Of a DNA stretch of 14,459 bases, positions 1-6,393 are shown one piece after another (position 1 is the first letter of the stretch; each line of letters starts with the position of its first letter). Position numbers and translations under genes: made by a program. The notes under the pieces are model-generated. The model did no database searches. It had not been told where the DNA came from and worked only from the letters and a program-made list of their open reading frames with translations. Source of the DNA: Syntrophomonadaceae bacterium (GTDB taxonomy: Bacteria > Bacillota > Syntrophomonadia > Syntrophomonadales > Syntrophomonadaceae); the NCBI GenBank assembly GCA_028683995.1, contig JAQUGU010000016.1, forward strand, positions 1 to 14,459. The letters are read 5' to 3'.

Positions 1-98
1 CCTCACCCCTCACCCCTCACTCTAAACAACAATTCAAGTCACTAATTTAGGCTTTATATACAAAAAACTTTGTTAGCAATTGTTAATCTTACTATCCT
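1..98 (+). repeat. Dispersed repeat R1, copy A (cut by left edge)
   Basis: Three heptads (CTCACCC, CTCACCC, CTCACTC; 2-22) are followed by TCTAAACAA and a body ending around AAACTTTGTTA (65-75). The block realigns almost column by column with 5218-5309 (copy B), including the stretch after AAACTTTGTTA down to TATC near 95. The left end runs out of the window, so the array may be longer. It lies just upstream of the candidate spoIIR promoter. No coding potential is seen. Confidence 0.75.
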
Positions 99-99
99 G

Positions 100-128
100 G
101 TTTAAATCATGATTTTTAGGAAATAATT
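100..128 (+). promoter_or_regulatory. Candidate sigma-F-type promoter of spoIIR
   Basis: GTTTA at 100-104 fits the forespore -35 pattern GYWTA. GGAAATAATT at 119-128 fits all ten positions of the -10 pattern GGNRANAMTW used by sigma-F/sigma-G. The spacer is 14, one shorter than the usual value of about 15. The -10 lies 27 bases before the spoIIR start. In B. subtilis spoIIR is a sigma-F gene, so position and sequence agree. It is still a motif match only. Confidence 0.45.
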
Positions 129-155
129 TTTAGTACAGAGAGGGGGAAATATTTA

Positions 156-728
156 ATGAAAAAAAATTTGACTGCTATCATACTGGTATTATTCACAACC
201 TTGCTAGGTTCTTATGCTTATATAGAATATAATCAACCCTTGAACCAGAAAGTATTAAGGCTGCACGTGGTGGCTAATAGCGACTCACCTGCTGACCAGG
301 CCTTAAAACTGGAGATTAAGGATCGCATCGTTACCCAGATGGGTGAGGAGTTTAAAGATGTAGATTCAGCCCAGGAAGCGCGCCGTATTGCTATAAGCAA
401 AAAGGCTGAAATTAAAGAAGTAGCTGAAACGATGGTAAATTCTAAGGGATATGATTATCCGGTAGAAGTTTATGTAGGGGAGTTTGATTTCCCCACCAAA
501 AGTTACGGTAATCTGGTTTTTCCCCAGGGTCGCTATGAGGCAGTAAGGGTAGTGCTGGGTGAAGGTGAGGGCAAGAATTGGTGGTGTGTCCTGTTTCCAC
601 CTCTATGCATGGTGTCTTCATCTGATAAAGGTTTAAGCCTGGATAGCCCTGCCCAAGCTCAGGTTAGTCTAAAATGCCTGGAACTACTCCCCCAGGGAGT
701 GAAAGTTAAAATATCCGGGAAACAATAA
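156..728 (+). CDS. spoIIR: Stage II sporulation protein R (SpoIIR)
   Basis: SpoIIR is made in the forespore, exported across the septum, and signals the SpoIIGA protease to process pro-sigma-E in the mother cell. The 190-residue protein has a short basic N-terminus and one hydrophobic segment (about residues 5-22) as signal or anchor. The family core follows: RLHVVANSDS (35-44) with DQALKLEIKDRI after it, FPTKSYGNLVFPQGRYEA in the middle, and NWWCVLFPPLC near the C-terminus. It is slightly shorter than the B. subtilis protein. The ATG follows AGAGGGGGAAA at a good distance. The gene is monocistronic: repeat R1 and a sigma-F-like promoter lie before it and a strong terminator after it. In B. 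subtilis it is not beside ispE, so this neighbourhood differs. Identification is secure from the motifs. Confidence 0.95.
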   Translation: MKKNLTAIILVLFTTLLGSYAYIEYNQPLNQKVLRLHVVANSDSPADQALKLEIKDRIVTQMGEEFKDVDSAQEARRIAISKKAEIKEVAETMVNSKGYDYPVEVYVGEFDFPTKSYGNLVFPQGRYEAVRVVLGEGEGKNWWCVLFPPLCMVSSSDKGLSLDSPAQAQVSLKCLELLPQGVKVKISGKQ

Positions 729-774
729 TTAAAGCTAATTTACTTAAATCTCATTACATTCCCCCCCTAACTCC

Positions 775-806
775 GGGGAACGGCGCCAAGCCGTTCCCCA
801 TTTTTT
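775..806 (+). terminator. Rho-independent terminator after spoIIR
   Basis: A perfect 10-bp stem, GGGGAACGGC (775-784) and GCCGTTCCCC (790-799), closes a 5-base GCCAA loop and is followed by A and six T. The T run lies only on the plus-strand side, so it ends spoIIR transcription. It separates spoIIR from ispE. Confidence 0.92.
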
Positions 807-846
807 AATGATTGATGGAGACGGGCTGGGGTATAAAGGAAAAATA

Positions 847-875
847 TTGGTCGTAAGGAATTTTAGATATATAAT
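847..875 (+). promoter_or_regulatory. Candidate vegetative promoter of ispE operon
   Basis: TTGGTC (847-852) and a perfect TATAAT (870-875) are 17 bases apart, which fits the sigma-A pattern with a weak -35. The -10 is 24 bases before the ispE ATG and just downstream of the spoIIR terminator. It would drive ispE, the GntR gene and the nucleotidyltransferase. Confidence 0.6.
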
Positions 876-899
876 TAAAAAAAATACAGGAGCAGTATA

Positions 900-1817
900 A
901 TGCAGACAGTAATTATAGAAGCACCCGCTAAAATTAACCTTACCCTGGATGTAAAAGGCAAACGCAGCGACGGCTATCACGAACTGGAAACGGTTATGCA
1001 TCAGGTTAACCTTTTTGATCGGGTAACCCTGGAACCCCGGTCTTCAGGGATTGAGATGGCCACTAACAGCAGCTCAATACCTCTGGGCCAGGAGAATTTG
1101 GCTTATAAGGCAGCCCTGATGGTTTTACAGGAGTACCAACCGGGAGCGGGAGTTAAAATTTTTATAGAGAAAAACATACCGGTAGGTGCCGGGCTGGCCG
1201 GCGGAAGCACTGATGCGGCTGCGGTACTGGCAGGGATTAATCATTTATACGATTGCCGCTTTTCCCGCCAGCAATTGCTTAAGATGGCTGCTGCCATTGG
1301 TTCAGATGTGGCTTTCTGTATGTCCGGGCAGTATTACCAGCCCCGACCAGGAGAACTAGTGAGCCGGGGCACTACCGCTATAGCCCGGGGTCGGGGGGAA
1401 TTATTGGAATCCCTGCCCACCAGGATCATACCTTATATATTAATTGTAAAACCCGACTTTGAGCTATCCACCGTCCAGGTGTATTCCGAACTGGATTTAA
1501 AAGCGGTTGAGCAATTTCCAGATACCAGGAGCTTTTTGCAAGTATGGAATAAAGGCGATATTATAAACATATCCGTTTATATGGCTAATGTACTGGAATC
1601 GGTGAGTATTCGGAAAAAGCCGGAAATAGGTATAATAAAGTCCAGGTTAATGGAAATGGGCGCTCTTAATGCCCTGATGTCAGGCAGTGGGCCCAGTGTT
1701 TTCGCCATCTTCCCGGATAATGAAACAGCCTCCAAGGCATACCAGGCCTTTAAAAAAGAGTACCGGGAAGTATACCTGCTTTCATCCTATAAAAGAGGTG
1801 ATAAAAATGGAAGCTAA
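900..1817 (+). CDS. ispE: 4-diphosphocytidyl-2-C-methyl-D-erythritol kinase (IspE)
   Basis: IspE is a cytosolic GHMP-family kinase that uses ATP to phosphorylate CDP-methylerythritol, the fourth step of the MEP isoprenoid pathway. Visible motifs: APAKINLTLDV (8-18, with the conserved Lys11), DGYHELETVM (24-33), the ATP-binding loop PVGAGLAGGSTDAA (94-107), IGSDVAF with probable catalytic Asp137, and the C-terminal MSGSGPSVFAIF. At 305 residues it is a little long. The excess is mostly an apparent 13-residue insertion at 144-156, splitting what is normally a Gly-Gly-Thr turn before the ARGRGE segment. The ATG has AGGAG seven bases upstream. The 3' end overlaps the GntR gene by 11 bases, so the two are probably translationally coupled. 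The ispE position upstream of glmU matches B. subtilis. Confidence 0.95.
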   Translation: MQTVIIEAPAKINLTLDVKGKRSDGYHELETVMHQVNLFDRVTLEPRSSGIEMATNSSSIPLGQENLAYKAALMVLQEYQPGAGVKIFIEKNIPVGAGLAGGSTDAAAVLAGINHLYDCRFSRQQLLKMAAAIGSDVAFCMSGQYYQPRPGELVSRGTTAIARGRGELLESLPTRIIPYILIVKPDFELSTVQVYSELDLKAVEQFPDTRSFLQVWNKGDIINISVYMANVLESVSIRKKPEIGIIKSRLMEMGALNALMSGSGPSVFAIFPDNETASKAYQAFKKEYREVYLLSSYKRGDKNGS

Positions 1818-2499
1818 AAGACTGTTACCAGTAAACCTTGAATCCTATAAACCCCTGCGGGAGCTGGTTTTGGAGGCAATTAGGGAGGCTATCATCAACG
1901 GCAGCTTAAAGCCGCGGGAAAGGCTGATGGAGATACAACTGGCGGAAGAACTGGGGGTTTCTCGCACCCCTATACGGGAGGCCCTGCGCAAGTTGGAATT
2001 GGAGGGCTTTATAGTAATGGTCCCCCGTAAGGGAGCTTATGTAGCTGACATTTCCTTAAAGGACATTGCCGATGTATTTGAGATTCGAGCTGCTCTGGAG
2101 GGACTGGCTGCAGGTTTAGCCGCGGAACGAATAACTGATGAGGAACTGGAATATATGGAAAGGCATCTGGTAGAAAAAGGCGATGCCATTTCCCAAAATG
2201 ATATGGAACGGCTGGTGGCTATTGATACTAGTTTTCATGAAGCCATCTACCGGGCCAGCCGTAATGAACGGCTTTTTGCCATAATCAATAACCTGCGCGA
2301 GCAAATCCAGAGATTTAGAGCTACTTCCCTGGCTTATCCGGGTAGAATGAAACAATCTCTGGAAGAACACCGTATAATAGTAGAAGCCATTCAATCGCGA
2401 GATGTCCAAGGTGCCAGGCAGGCAGCTCAGGAGCATATAGAAAATGCTGAAAACAGCATGATTGAATCTATAAAAAAAGACGGATTCCCCACAGCTTAA
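1807..2499 (+). CDS. GntR-family (FCD subfamily) transcriptional regulator
   Basis: A 230-residue DNA-binding regulator. The N-terminal winged helix is typical of GntR, with the helix-turn-helix LAEELGVSRTPIREALRKL at 45-63 and the wing MVPRKGAYV at 71-79. The C-terminal part (about 86-213) is an all-helical FCD ligand domain. Asp140, His144, His188 and His210 are spaced like the metal-binding Asp/His set of FCD proteins, so the effector may be a metal-bound carboxylate. The start at 1807 is preferred to in-frame codons upstream: it has AGAGGTG six bases before it, and the earlier codons lie within ispE. Overlap with ispE and an 18-base gap to the next gene indicate one operon. It occupies the place of purR in B. 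subtilis but is unrelated to PurR. The ligand and targets cannot be read from sequence. Confidence 0.92.
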   Translation: MEAKRLLPVNLESYKPLRELVLEAIREAIINGSLKPRERLMEIQLAEELGVSRTPIREALRKLELEGFIVMVPRKGAYVADISLKDIADVFEIRAALEGLAAGLAAERITDEELEYMERHLVEKGDAISQNDMERLVAIDTSFHEAIYRASRNERLFAIINNLREQIQRFRATSLAYPGRMKQSLEEHRIIVEAIQSRDVQGARQAAQEHIENAENSMIESIKKDGFPTA

Positions 2500-2516
2500 G
2501 TAACGGAGGTATAAGA

Positions 2517-3293
2517 ATGCAATACGATGCTATTATCCTGGCCGGAGGAGAGAGCAGTGGTGAACTAAAAAAAATAGCTCCCTACGACAATGAAGCCCTG
2601 ATTATGATAGGCAATTACCCTATGATTTACTATGTCTATCAGGCCTTGCGCCAATCTCCTGCTATTAGAAACATTGTAATCAGCGGACCCACCGAGGCTT
2701 TGCGTAATATATTTATCGGGCAAGACCGGCTATTCTTTGTCAGCGGGGGACAGAATGCTATTGAAAGCTTCGCCCACGGGGTTGAATTACTGCGGGAAAA
2801 AGGTATAAGTGAGCAGATTTTAATCATGCCTTCAGATATACCCTTTATTACCATCGATGCTATTAATGATTTTATAAACCAGGCGGAGCAATATGATGCT
2901 GAATTTTACTACCCGGTAACCCGGAAAGAAGTTAATGAAGCTCGCTTCCCTGGAGTTAGCCGGACTTATGTAAAGCTAAGAGATGGGATCTTCACCGGGG
3001 GTAACCTGTTTATTCTGCGCTCGGAATTGTTTGACCAGGTCCTGGAAATAGCCCTAAAACTGGTAGAGAGAAGAAAGAATCCCCTGGCTATGGCTAAACT
3101 ATTCGGCTTTGGCCTGGTATGGAAGTATATTATCCGCCGTTTAAATATAAACGCAGTGGAGAAAAGATTCTATCAAACCCTGGGTATCAAGGGTAAAGCC
3201 ATCATATCCCCCTACGCCGAAGTTGGTGTAGACGTTGATAAACCCAGTGACCTGGAACTGGCTCAAAAACACCTGGAAGGGTTCAGATTTTAG
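2517..3293 (+). CDS. MobA-like nucleotidyltransferase family protein
   Basis: A 258-residue cytosolic protein with a Rossmann-like NTP-transferase fold. It begins with IILAGGESSGELKK (6-19), a degenerate version of the LAGGxSxRxGxxK nucleotide loop that keeps the Gly pair and a Lys. PSDIPFI in mid-protein supplies the expected metal-binding Asp. GIFTGGNLFILR corresponds to the sugar-nucleotide transferase core, and DVDKPSDLELA near the C-terminus is typical of MobA-type guanylyltransferases. Between them is a Lys/Arg-rich helical region absent from classical MobA. GGAGGT precedes the ATG. It is the last gene of the ispE-GntR operon. The acceptor substrate is unknown; the degenerate loop argues against assuming molybdopterin guanylyl transfer, and a role in phospholipid or wall precursor activation is equally possible. 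Confidence 0.8.
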   Translation: MQYDAIILAGGESSGELKKIAPYDNEALIMIGNYPMIYYVYQALRQSPAIRNIVISGPTEALRNIFIGQDRLFFVSGGQNAIESFAHGVELLREKGISEQILIMPSDIPFITIDAINDFINQAEQYDAEFYYPVTRKEVNEARFPGVSRTYVKLRDGIFTGGNLFILRSELFDQVLEIALKLVERRKNPLAMAKLFGFGLVWKYIIRRLNINAVEKRFYQTLGIKGKAIISPYAEVGVDVDKPSDLELAQKHLEGFRF

Positions 3294-3350
3294 GTGGCAG
3301 GTGAGGTGGCTGAGGGATGTTTCGTTTTGTTTGCCACTCCCTTCTACCTC

Positions 3351-3473
3351 CAGTTCCAGAGCTTCGTTACCATTACCCGCTCGGGTGGTTGCGAACCCCT
3401 CCCGTTTAAGATAATTATCAATCATATCTAAAATCTTAACTTCATCATCCACCAGGAGCAGCCGGTAAGTCAT
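3351..3473 (-). pseudogene. Truncated response regulator receiver domain (N-terminal remnant)
   Basis: Reading leftwards from an ATG at 3473, the first 41 codons encode a typical receiver start: MTYRLLLVDDEVKILDMIDN, then YLKREGF and NGNEALEL. LLLVDDE carries the paired acidic residues of the phosphorylation pocket (Asp9, Asp10). Similarity stops abruptly at about 3351. What follows is not the expected segment with the phospho-acceptor Asp, and the frame then runs antisense into the upstream nucleotidyltransferase gene. AGAGGTGA lies upstream of the ATG, so the original translation start survives. It is best read as the 5' stump of an OmpR-like or similar regulator lost by deletion. It cannot function as a receiver. 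Confidence 0.72.
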
Positions 3474-3518
3474 TCCAAAATCACCTCTACATCCTATATT
3501 AACACCCTTACCCGGCGT

Positions 3519-3527
3519 TTATCCACA
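3519..3527 (+). promoter_or_regulatory. Consensus DnaA box
   Basis: TTATCCACA matches the strict DnaA box exactly. It is a single site with no second box or AT-rich unwinding region beside it, so it is not an origin. It could be a DnaA regulatory or titration site between the response-regulator remnant and the glmU promoter region, or a chance match. Confidence 0.35.
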
Positions 3528-3550
3528 GCTCTGGGGGAGCGATATAAAAA

Positions 3551-3579
3551 TTTTCATTCTTTCAGATAAAAGGTATAAT
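3551..3579 (+). promoter_or_regulatory. Possible glmU promoter
   Basis: A perfect TATAAT at 3574-3579 has TTTTCA 17 bases upstream (3551-3556), a poor -35. If used, it gives a leader of roughly 150 bases that includes the R2 hairpin before the glmU GTG. Only the -10 is convincing. Confidence 0.35.
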
Positions 3580-3629
3580 ACAAGTGACTGGATTTTTCTG
3601 TTCCGTGGCTGATATGTAAACGCAGATAT

Positions 3630-3712
3630 TAAATTAATTTTGAATTCTTAATTTTTAATTAAGGTTAGAAATGCTTCGCATTTCAAAATTCAAAATTTAA
3701 AATTCATAATTA
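3630..3712 (+). repeat. Dispersed AT-rich hairpin repeat R2, copy 1
   Basis: The core hairpin GAAATGC-TTC-GCATTTC is at 3668-3684. It is flanked on the left by AATTCTTAATT (3643-3653) and on the right by TTCAAAATTCAAAATTTAA (3682-3700); the latter 19-mer recurs exactly at 7135-7153. The two AT-rich arms are imperfect inverted repeats of each other. No open frame is present. The element ends about 22 bases before the glmU start. Confidence 0.75.
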
Positions 3713-3734
3713 GGGTAAGGGTGGAATTAATAGA

Positions 3735-5102
3735 GTGAAGTATTCAGCAGTTATACTGGCGGCGGGCAAAGGGGTGCGCATGCATTCGCAAATGCCCAAG
3801 GTGTTACACCGGATAGCGGGCAAACCCATGATATGGTATGTAGTTAAGGCGGTAAAAGAAGCCGGAATTGATGACATTACCGTGGTGGTGGGACATGGCA
3901 GAGAGCTGGTAGAAGAGACTTTATCGGGCGAAAACCTGCACTTTGTGGTGCAAGAACAGCAACTGGGCACCGGCCATGCCCTGATGCAGGCCCAGGGCAG
4001 TGTTAATCCGGATCATACCCTGGTGGTTTTAGCCGGAGATACCCCGCTTCTAGAGGGCAAAACCATAAAAAAGCTACTGGATTTCCACCGGCAGCAGCAG
4101 GTCCGAGCTATTGTACTCAGCGGTCTGCTCCCTGACCCTTATGGCTATGGCCGCATCATCCGCCAGGCTGATGGAGGATTAGAGCGTATTGTGGAAGAAA
4201 AAGATGCCAGCCCGGACGAAAAGAAAATAGCAGAAATTAACACTGGCATGTACTGTTTTCAGGCGGGAGCAGTATTTGCAGCACTTTCCCGGCTGGATCG
4301 CAGCAATGTTCAGGGAGAATACTATCTTACCGATGTTTTGCCTATATTAAAGAATGATGGACACCAGGTGGCGGTACTGGCCACCGATGAAATAGACCAG
4401 ATTCATGGAATTAATGACCGGGTACAAATGGCTCAGGCCGAAGCCATAATCCGGCAGCGACATAACCGGGAACTGATGAAAAACGGGGTAACCGTTATGG
4501 CTCCGGAAACCACCTTTATCGATAGCTCGGTGAAAATTGGCATGGATACGGTTATTTATCCCTTTACCATCATCGAGGGAGAGACCTCTATCGGACAAAA
4601 CTGTACTATTGGGCCTTACACCCACATAAACGATTCCTCCATAGGTAATGATGTAGCAATCGAAAGTTCACGAGTAAAAGAAGCCCGTATTAGCAATCAC
4701 TGTAACATCGGACCCTTTGCCTATCTAAGGCCGGAGGCCGAGTTACAGGATAACGTTAAAGTAGGCGATTTTGTCGAGATAAAAAAATCTATTATCGGGG
4801 CCGGGAGTAAAATTCCCCACCTCAGTTACGTAGGTGATGCCATTTTAGGAAAACAAGTCAATATCGGCGCTGGTACCATTACTTGCAACTATGACGGTAA
4901 GAAGAAACATCGCACTATATTGGAAGACCGCGTATTTATTGGCAGTAATACTAATCTGGTAGCGCCGGTGACCATTGGCGAAGATTCCATGACCGGGGCC
5001 GGGTCGACTATTACCCGTGATATCCCCGCTAACACCCTGGCCGTGGAACGGGCCGAACAAAGACATATTAGAAAGATGAGAAAAAGCAACCCTGGGGAAT
5101 AG
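3735..5102 (+). CDS. glmU: Bifunctional GlcNAc-1-P uridyltransferase / GlcN-1-P acetyltransferase (GlmU)
   Basis: GlmU acetylates glucosamine-1-phosphate and then transfers UMP, giving UDP-GlcNAc for peptidoglycan. The 455 residues are full length. The N-terminal uridyltransferase shows LAAGKGVRM (8-16) with PKVLH after it, QLGTGHA, and LAGDTPLL carrying the metal-binding Asp. From about residue 250 the left-handed beta-helix acetyltransferase follows, with many hexapeptide repeats, RPEAEL, and His362 in KIPHLSYVGDA, which corresponds to the catalytic His363 of E. coli. NIGAGTITCNYDG is also conserved. Translation starts at GTG 3735, preceded by a weak AAGGGTGG about ten bases upstream; no better start exists. 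Repeat R2 lies immediately upstream. Gene order glmU-prs-rplY is the classic Firmicutes arrangement. Confidence 0.97.
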   Translation: MKYSAVILAAGKGVRMHSQMPKVLHRIAGKPMIWYVVKAVKEAGIDDITVVVGHGRELVEETLSGENLHFVVQEQQLGTGHALMQAQGSVNPDHTLVVLAGDTPLLEGKTIKKLLDFHRQQQVRAIVLSGLLPDPYGYGRIIRQADGGLERIVEEKDASPDEKKIAEINTGMYCFQAGAVFAALSRLDRSNVQGEYYLTDVLPILKNDGHQVAVLATDEIDQIHGINDRVQMAQAEAIIRQRHNRELMKNGVTVMAPETTFIDSSVKIGMDTVIYPFTIIEGETSIGQNCTIGPYTHINDSSIGNDVAIESSRVKEARISNHCNIGPFAYLRPEAELQDNVKVGDFVEIKKSIIGAGSKIPHLSYVGDAILGKQVNIGAGTITCNYDGKKKHRTILEDRVFIGSNTNLVAPVTIGEDSMTGAGSTITRDIPANTLAVERAEQRHIRKMRKSNPGE

Positions 5103-5188
5103 AAGAGTGACGGTCTTCCCTCTTGAATCGTGGGGATGCCTCATTATTTACTTATAACCCTCTATGTCTGCCCGGGGTAACTGCAACC

Positions 5189-5321
5189 ACCAGGGACAGG
5201 AGAGTAAGGGAAATATCCTCACCCCTTACCCCTCACTCTAAACAATTAATCAAGGACAAATTCGGCGTTATTTTCAAGAAAACTTTGTTATCAGTGCTAA
5301 ATTTATTATCAACCAGGGACA
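5189..5321. repeat. 10-bp direct repeats flanking R1 copy B
   Basis: ACCAGGGACA occurs at 5189-5198 and again at 5312-5321, bracketing a 113-base segment that contains R1 copy B. This is what a target-site duplication would look like if R1 inserted here. Equally, it could be part of the element or coincidence; only this copy can be tested within the window. Confidence 0.45.
5218..5309 (+). repeat. Dispersed repeat R1, copy B
   Basis: Heptads CTCACCC, CTTACCC and CTCACTC (5218-5238) lead into TCTAAACAA. The body then carries AATTCGGCGTTATTTTCAAG and AAACTTTGTTA (5280-5290), continuing in register with copy A to TTATTATC. It lies in the 240-base gap between glmU and prs, oriented with prs, and ends about 33 bases before the prs start. 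I see no gene in this gap. Confidence 0.78.
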
Positions 5322-5342
5322 ATTTTTTAGGAGGTTAAAACA

Positions 5343-6296
5343 ATGAAAGCATCCAGGTGGAGGATGAAACTATTTACCGGAAATGCCAACCCCTGCCTAG
5401 CCGAAGAAATAGCTAAATACCTGGGCATGCCAGTAGGTGATGCTAAAGTATCGCGTTTTTCCGATGGTGAAATTAACTGTGTTATTGACGAGAGTGTGCG
5501 TGGAGTAGACGTTTTTGTAGTACAGCCAACCTGTTCACCAGTTAATGATAACCTGATGGAACTCCTCATAATGATTGATGCTTTTAGGCGGGCTTCTGCT
5601 TCCCGTATCAATGCGGTGATTCCCTATTATGGATATGCCCGCCAGGATCGTAAAAGCAAGGCCCGTGACCCGATTACCGCCAAACTGGTTTCCAACCTGA
5701 TAGTTGAAGCTGGTGCCCAGCGGGTAGTTGCAGTAGATTTACATGCCAACCAGATTCAGGGTTTTTTTGACATACCAGTTGACCATCTACCTGGAGTACC
5801 GACTATAGCCGAGTATTTGAAGGCCCAGGGACTGAATGAAACTTCTGTAGTTCTCTCCCCTGATGTCGGAGGAGTTACCAGAGCTCGTGATTTAGCGGCA
5901 AAACTGGGGGCACCTCTGGCCATAGTGGACAAGCGCCGACCGGAACCTAATGTATCCGAAGTGATGAATATTATCGGAGATGTAGAGGGTAAATCAGTTA
6001 TAATTGTTGACGATATTATAGACACTGCCGGTACCCTGTGTATGGCAGCAGAAGCAATGAAAGAAAAGGGGGCCTTAAAGGTTTATGGTTGCTGTACCCA
6101 CCCGGTTTTTTCCGGACCAGCTATAGACAGGCTGTCTCGCGCACCCTTTGAAGAAATTGTGGTAACCAACACCATTCCCCTGGGCGAGGAAAAAAGACTC
6201 CCCAATCTTACGGTTCTCTCCGTGGCTCCGCTAATAGGCGAGGCCATTCTTAGAATTCATGAAGACCTGTCCGTAAGTAAACTTTTTGAAGGTTAG
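5343..6296 (+). CDS. prs: Ribose-phosphate pyrophosphokinase (PRPP synthetase)
   Basis: Prs makes PRPP from ribose-5-phosphate and ATP for purine, pyrimidine, NAD, His and Trp synthesis. The 317 residues are standard for class I enzymes. Motifs in order: [18 protein letters not shown] (11-28), [34 protein letters not shown], the flexible-loop Lys and Arg in DKRRPEPN, and the PRPP-binding loop [10 protein letters not shown] (223-232). The ATG at 5343 is chosen because AGGAGGT stands seven bases upstream. A second Met at residue 8 would give the shorter N-terminus seen in many homologues, but its ribosome site is too close. Repeat R1 forms most of the leader, and I find no convincing sigma-A promoter after glmU, so co-transcription with glmU is possible. 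Confidence 0.97.
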   Translation: MKASRWRMKLFTGNANPCLAEEIAKYLGMPVGDAKVSRFSDGEINCVIDESVRGVDVFVVQPTCSPVNDNLMELLIMIDAFRRASASRINAVIPYYGYARQDRKSKARDPITAKLVSNLIVEAGAQRVVAVDLHANQIQGFFDIPVDHLPGVPTIAEYLKAQGLNETSVVLSPDVGGVTRARDLAAKLGAPLAIVDKRRPEPNVSEVMNIIGDVEGKSVIIVDDIIDTAGTLCMAAEAMKEKGALKVYGCCTHPVFSGPAIDRLSRAPFEEIVVTNTIPLGEEKRLPNLTVLSVAPLIGEAILRIHEDLSVSKLFEG

Positions 6297-6302
6297 TAGT
6301 TT

Positions 6303-6332
6303 TTGGACATATACAAGCTAAACTGGTATAAT
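6303..6332 (+). promoter_or_regulatory. Candidate promoter of rplY/ctc
   Basis: TTGGAC (6303-6308) and a perfect TATAAT (6327-6332) are separated by 18 bases, with TG one base before the -10 (extended -10). It starts directly after the prs stop and gives a leader of about 50 bases. It resembles sigma-A. I see no clear sigma-B-type site like the one controlling ctc in B. subtilis. Confidence 0.65.
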
Positions 6333-6393
6333 AACTACTTGATAATTTAATAAATGCAGCCTGGTTTGTAAGGTTGATTAAGGAGTGATAATA

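Larger units (their letters stand above)
3294..3734. other. 441-base intergenic region before glmU
   Basis: This gap holds no intact gene. From left to right it contains an unrecognised G-rich spacer (3294-3350), a minus-strand response-regulator remnant (3351-3473), a consensus DnaA box (3519-3527), a possible glmU promoter (3551-3579) and repeat R2 copy 1 (3630-3712). It occupies the place where B. subtilis has yabJ and spoVG. Confidence 0.8.

Noticed and set aside
744..1001. Minus-strand frame over the spoIIR terminator and ispE start
   Set aside because: It crosses a terminator and a promoter, has no ribosome site, and lies antisense to ispE.
1687..1806. Longer GntR frame beginning inside ispE
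   Set aside because: The extra residues are ispE read in another frame; the ATG at 1807 has a proper ribosome site and begins the expected domain.
3141..3350. Continuation of the response-regulator frame
   Set aside because: After codon 41 the sequence loses receiver features and then runs antisense to the nucleotidyltransferase gene.
5204..5229. GTAAGGG...CCCTTAC inverted repeat as a glmU terminator
   Set aside because: No T run follows, and the right arm is part of the heptad array.
5123..5338. Open frame of 71 codons between glmU and prs
   Set aside because: It starts on a TTG without a ribosome site, spans the R1 repeat, and shows no protein-like composition.
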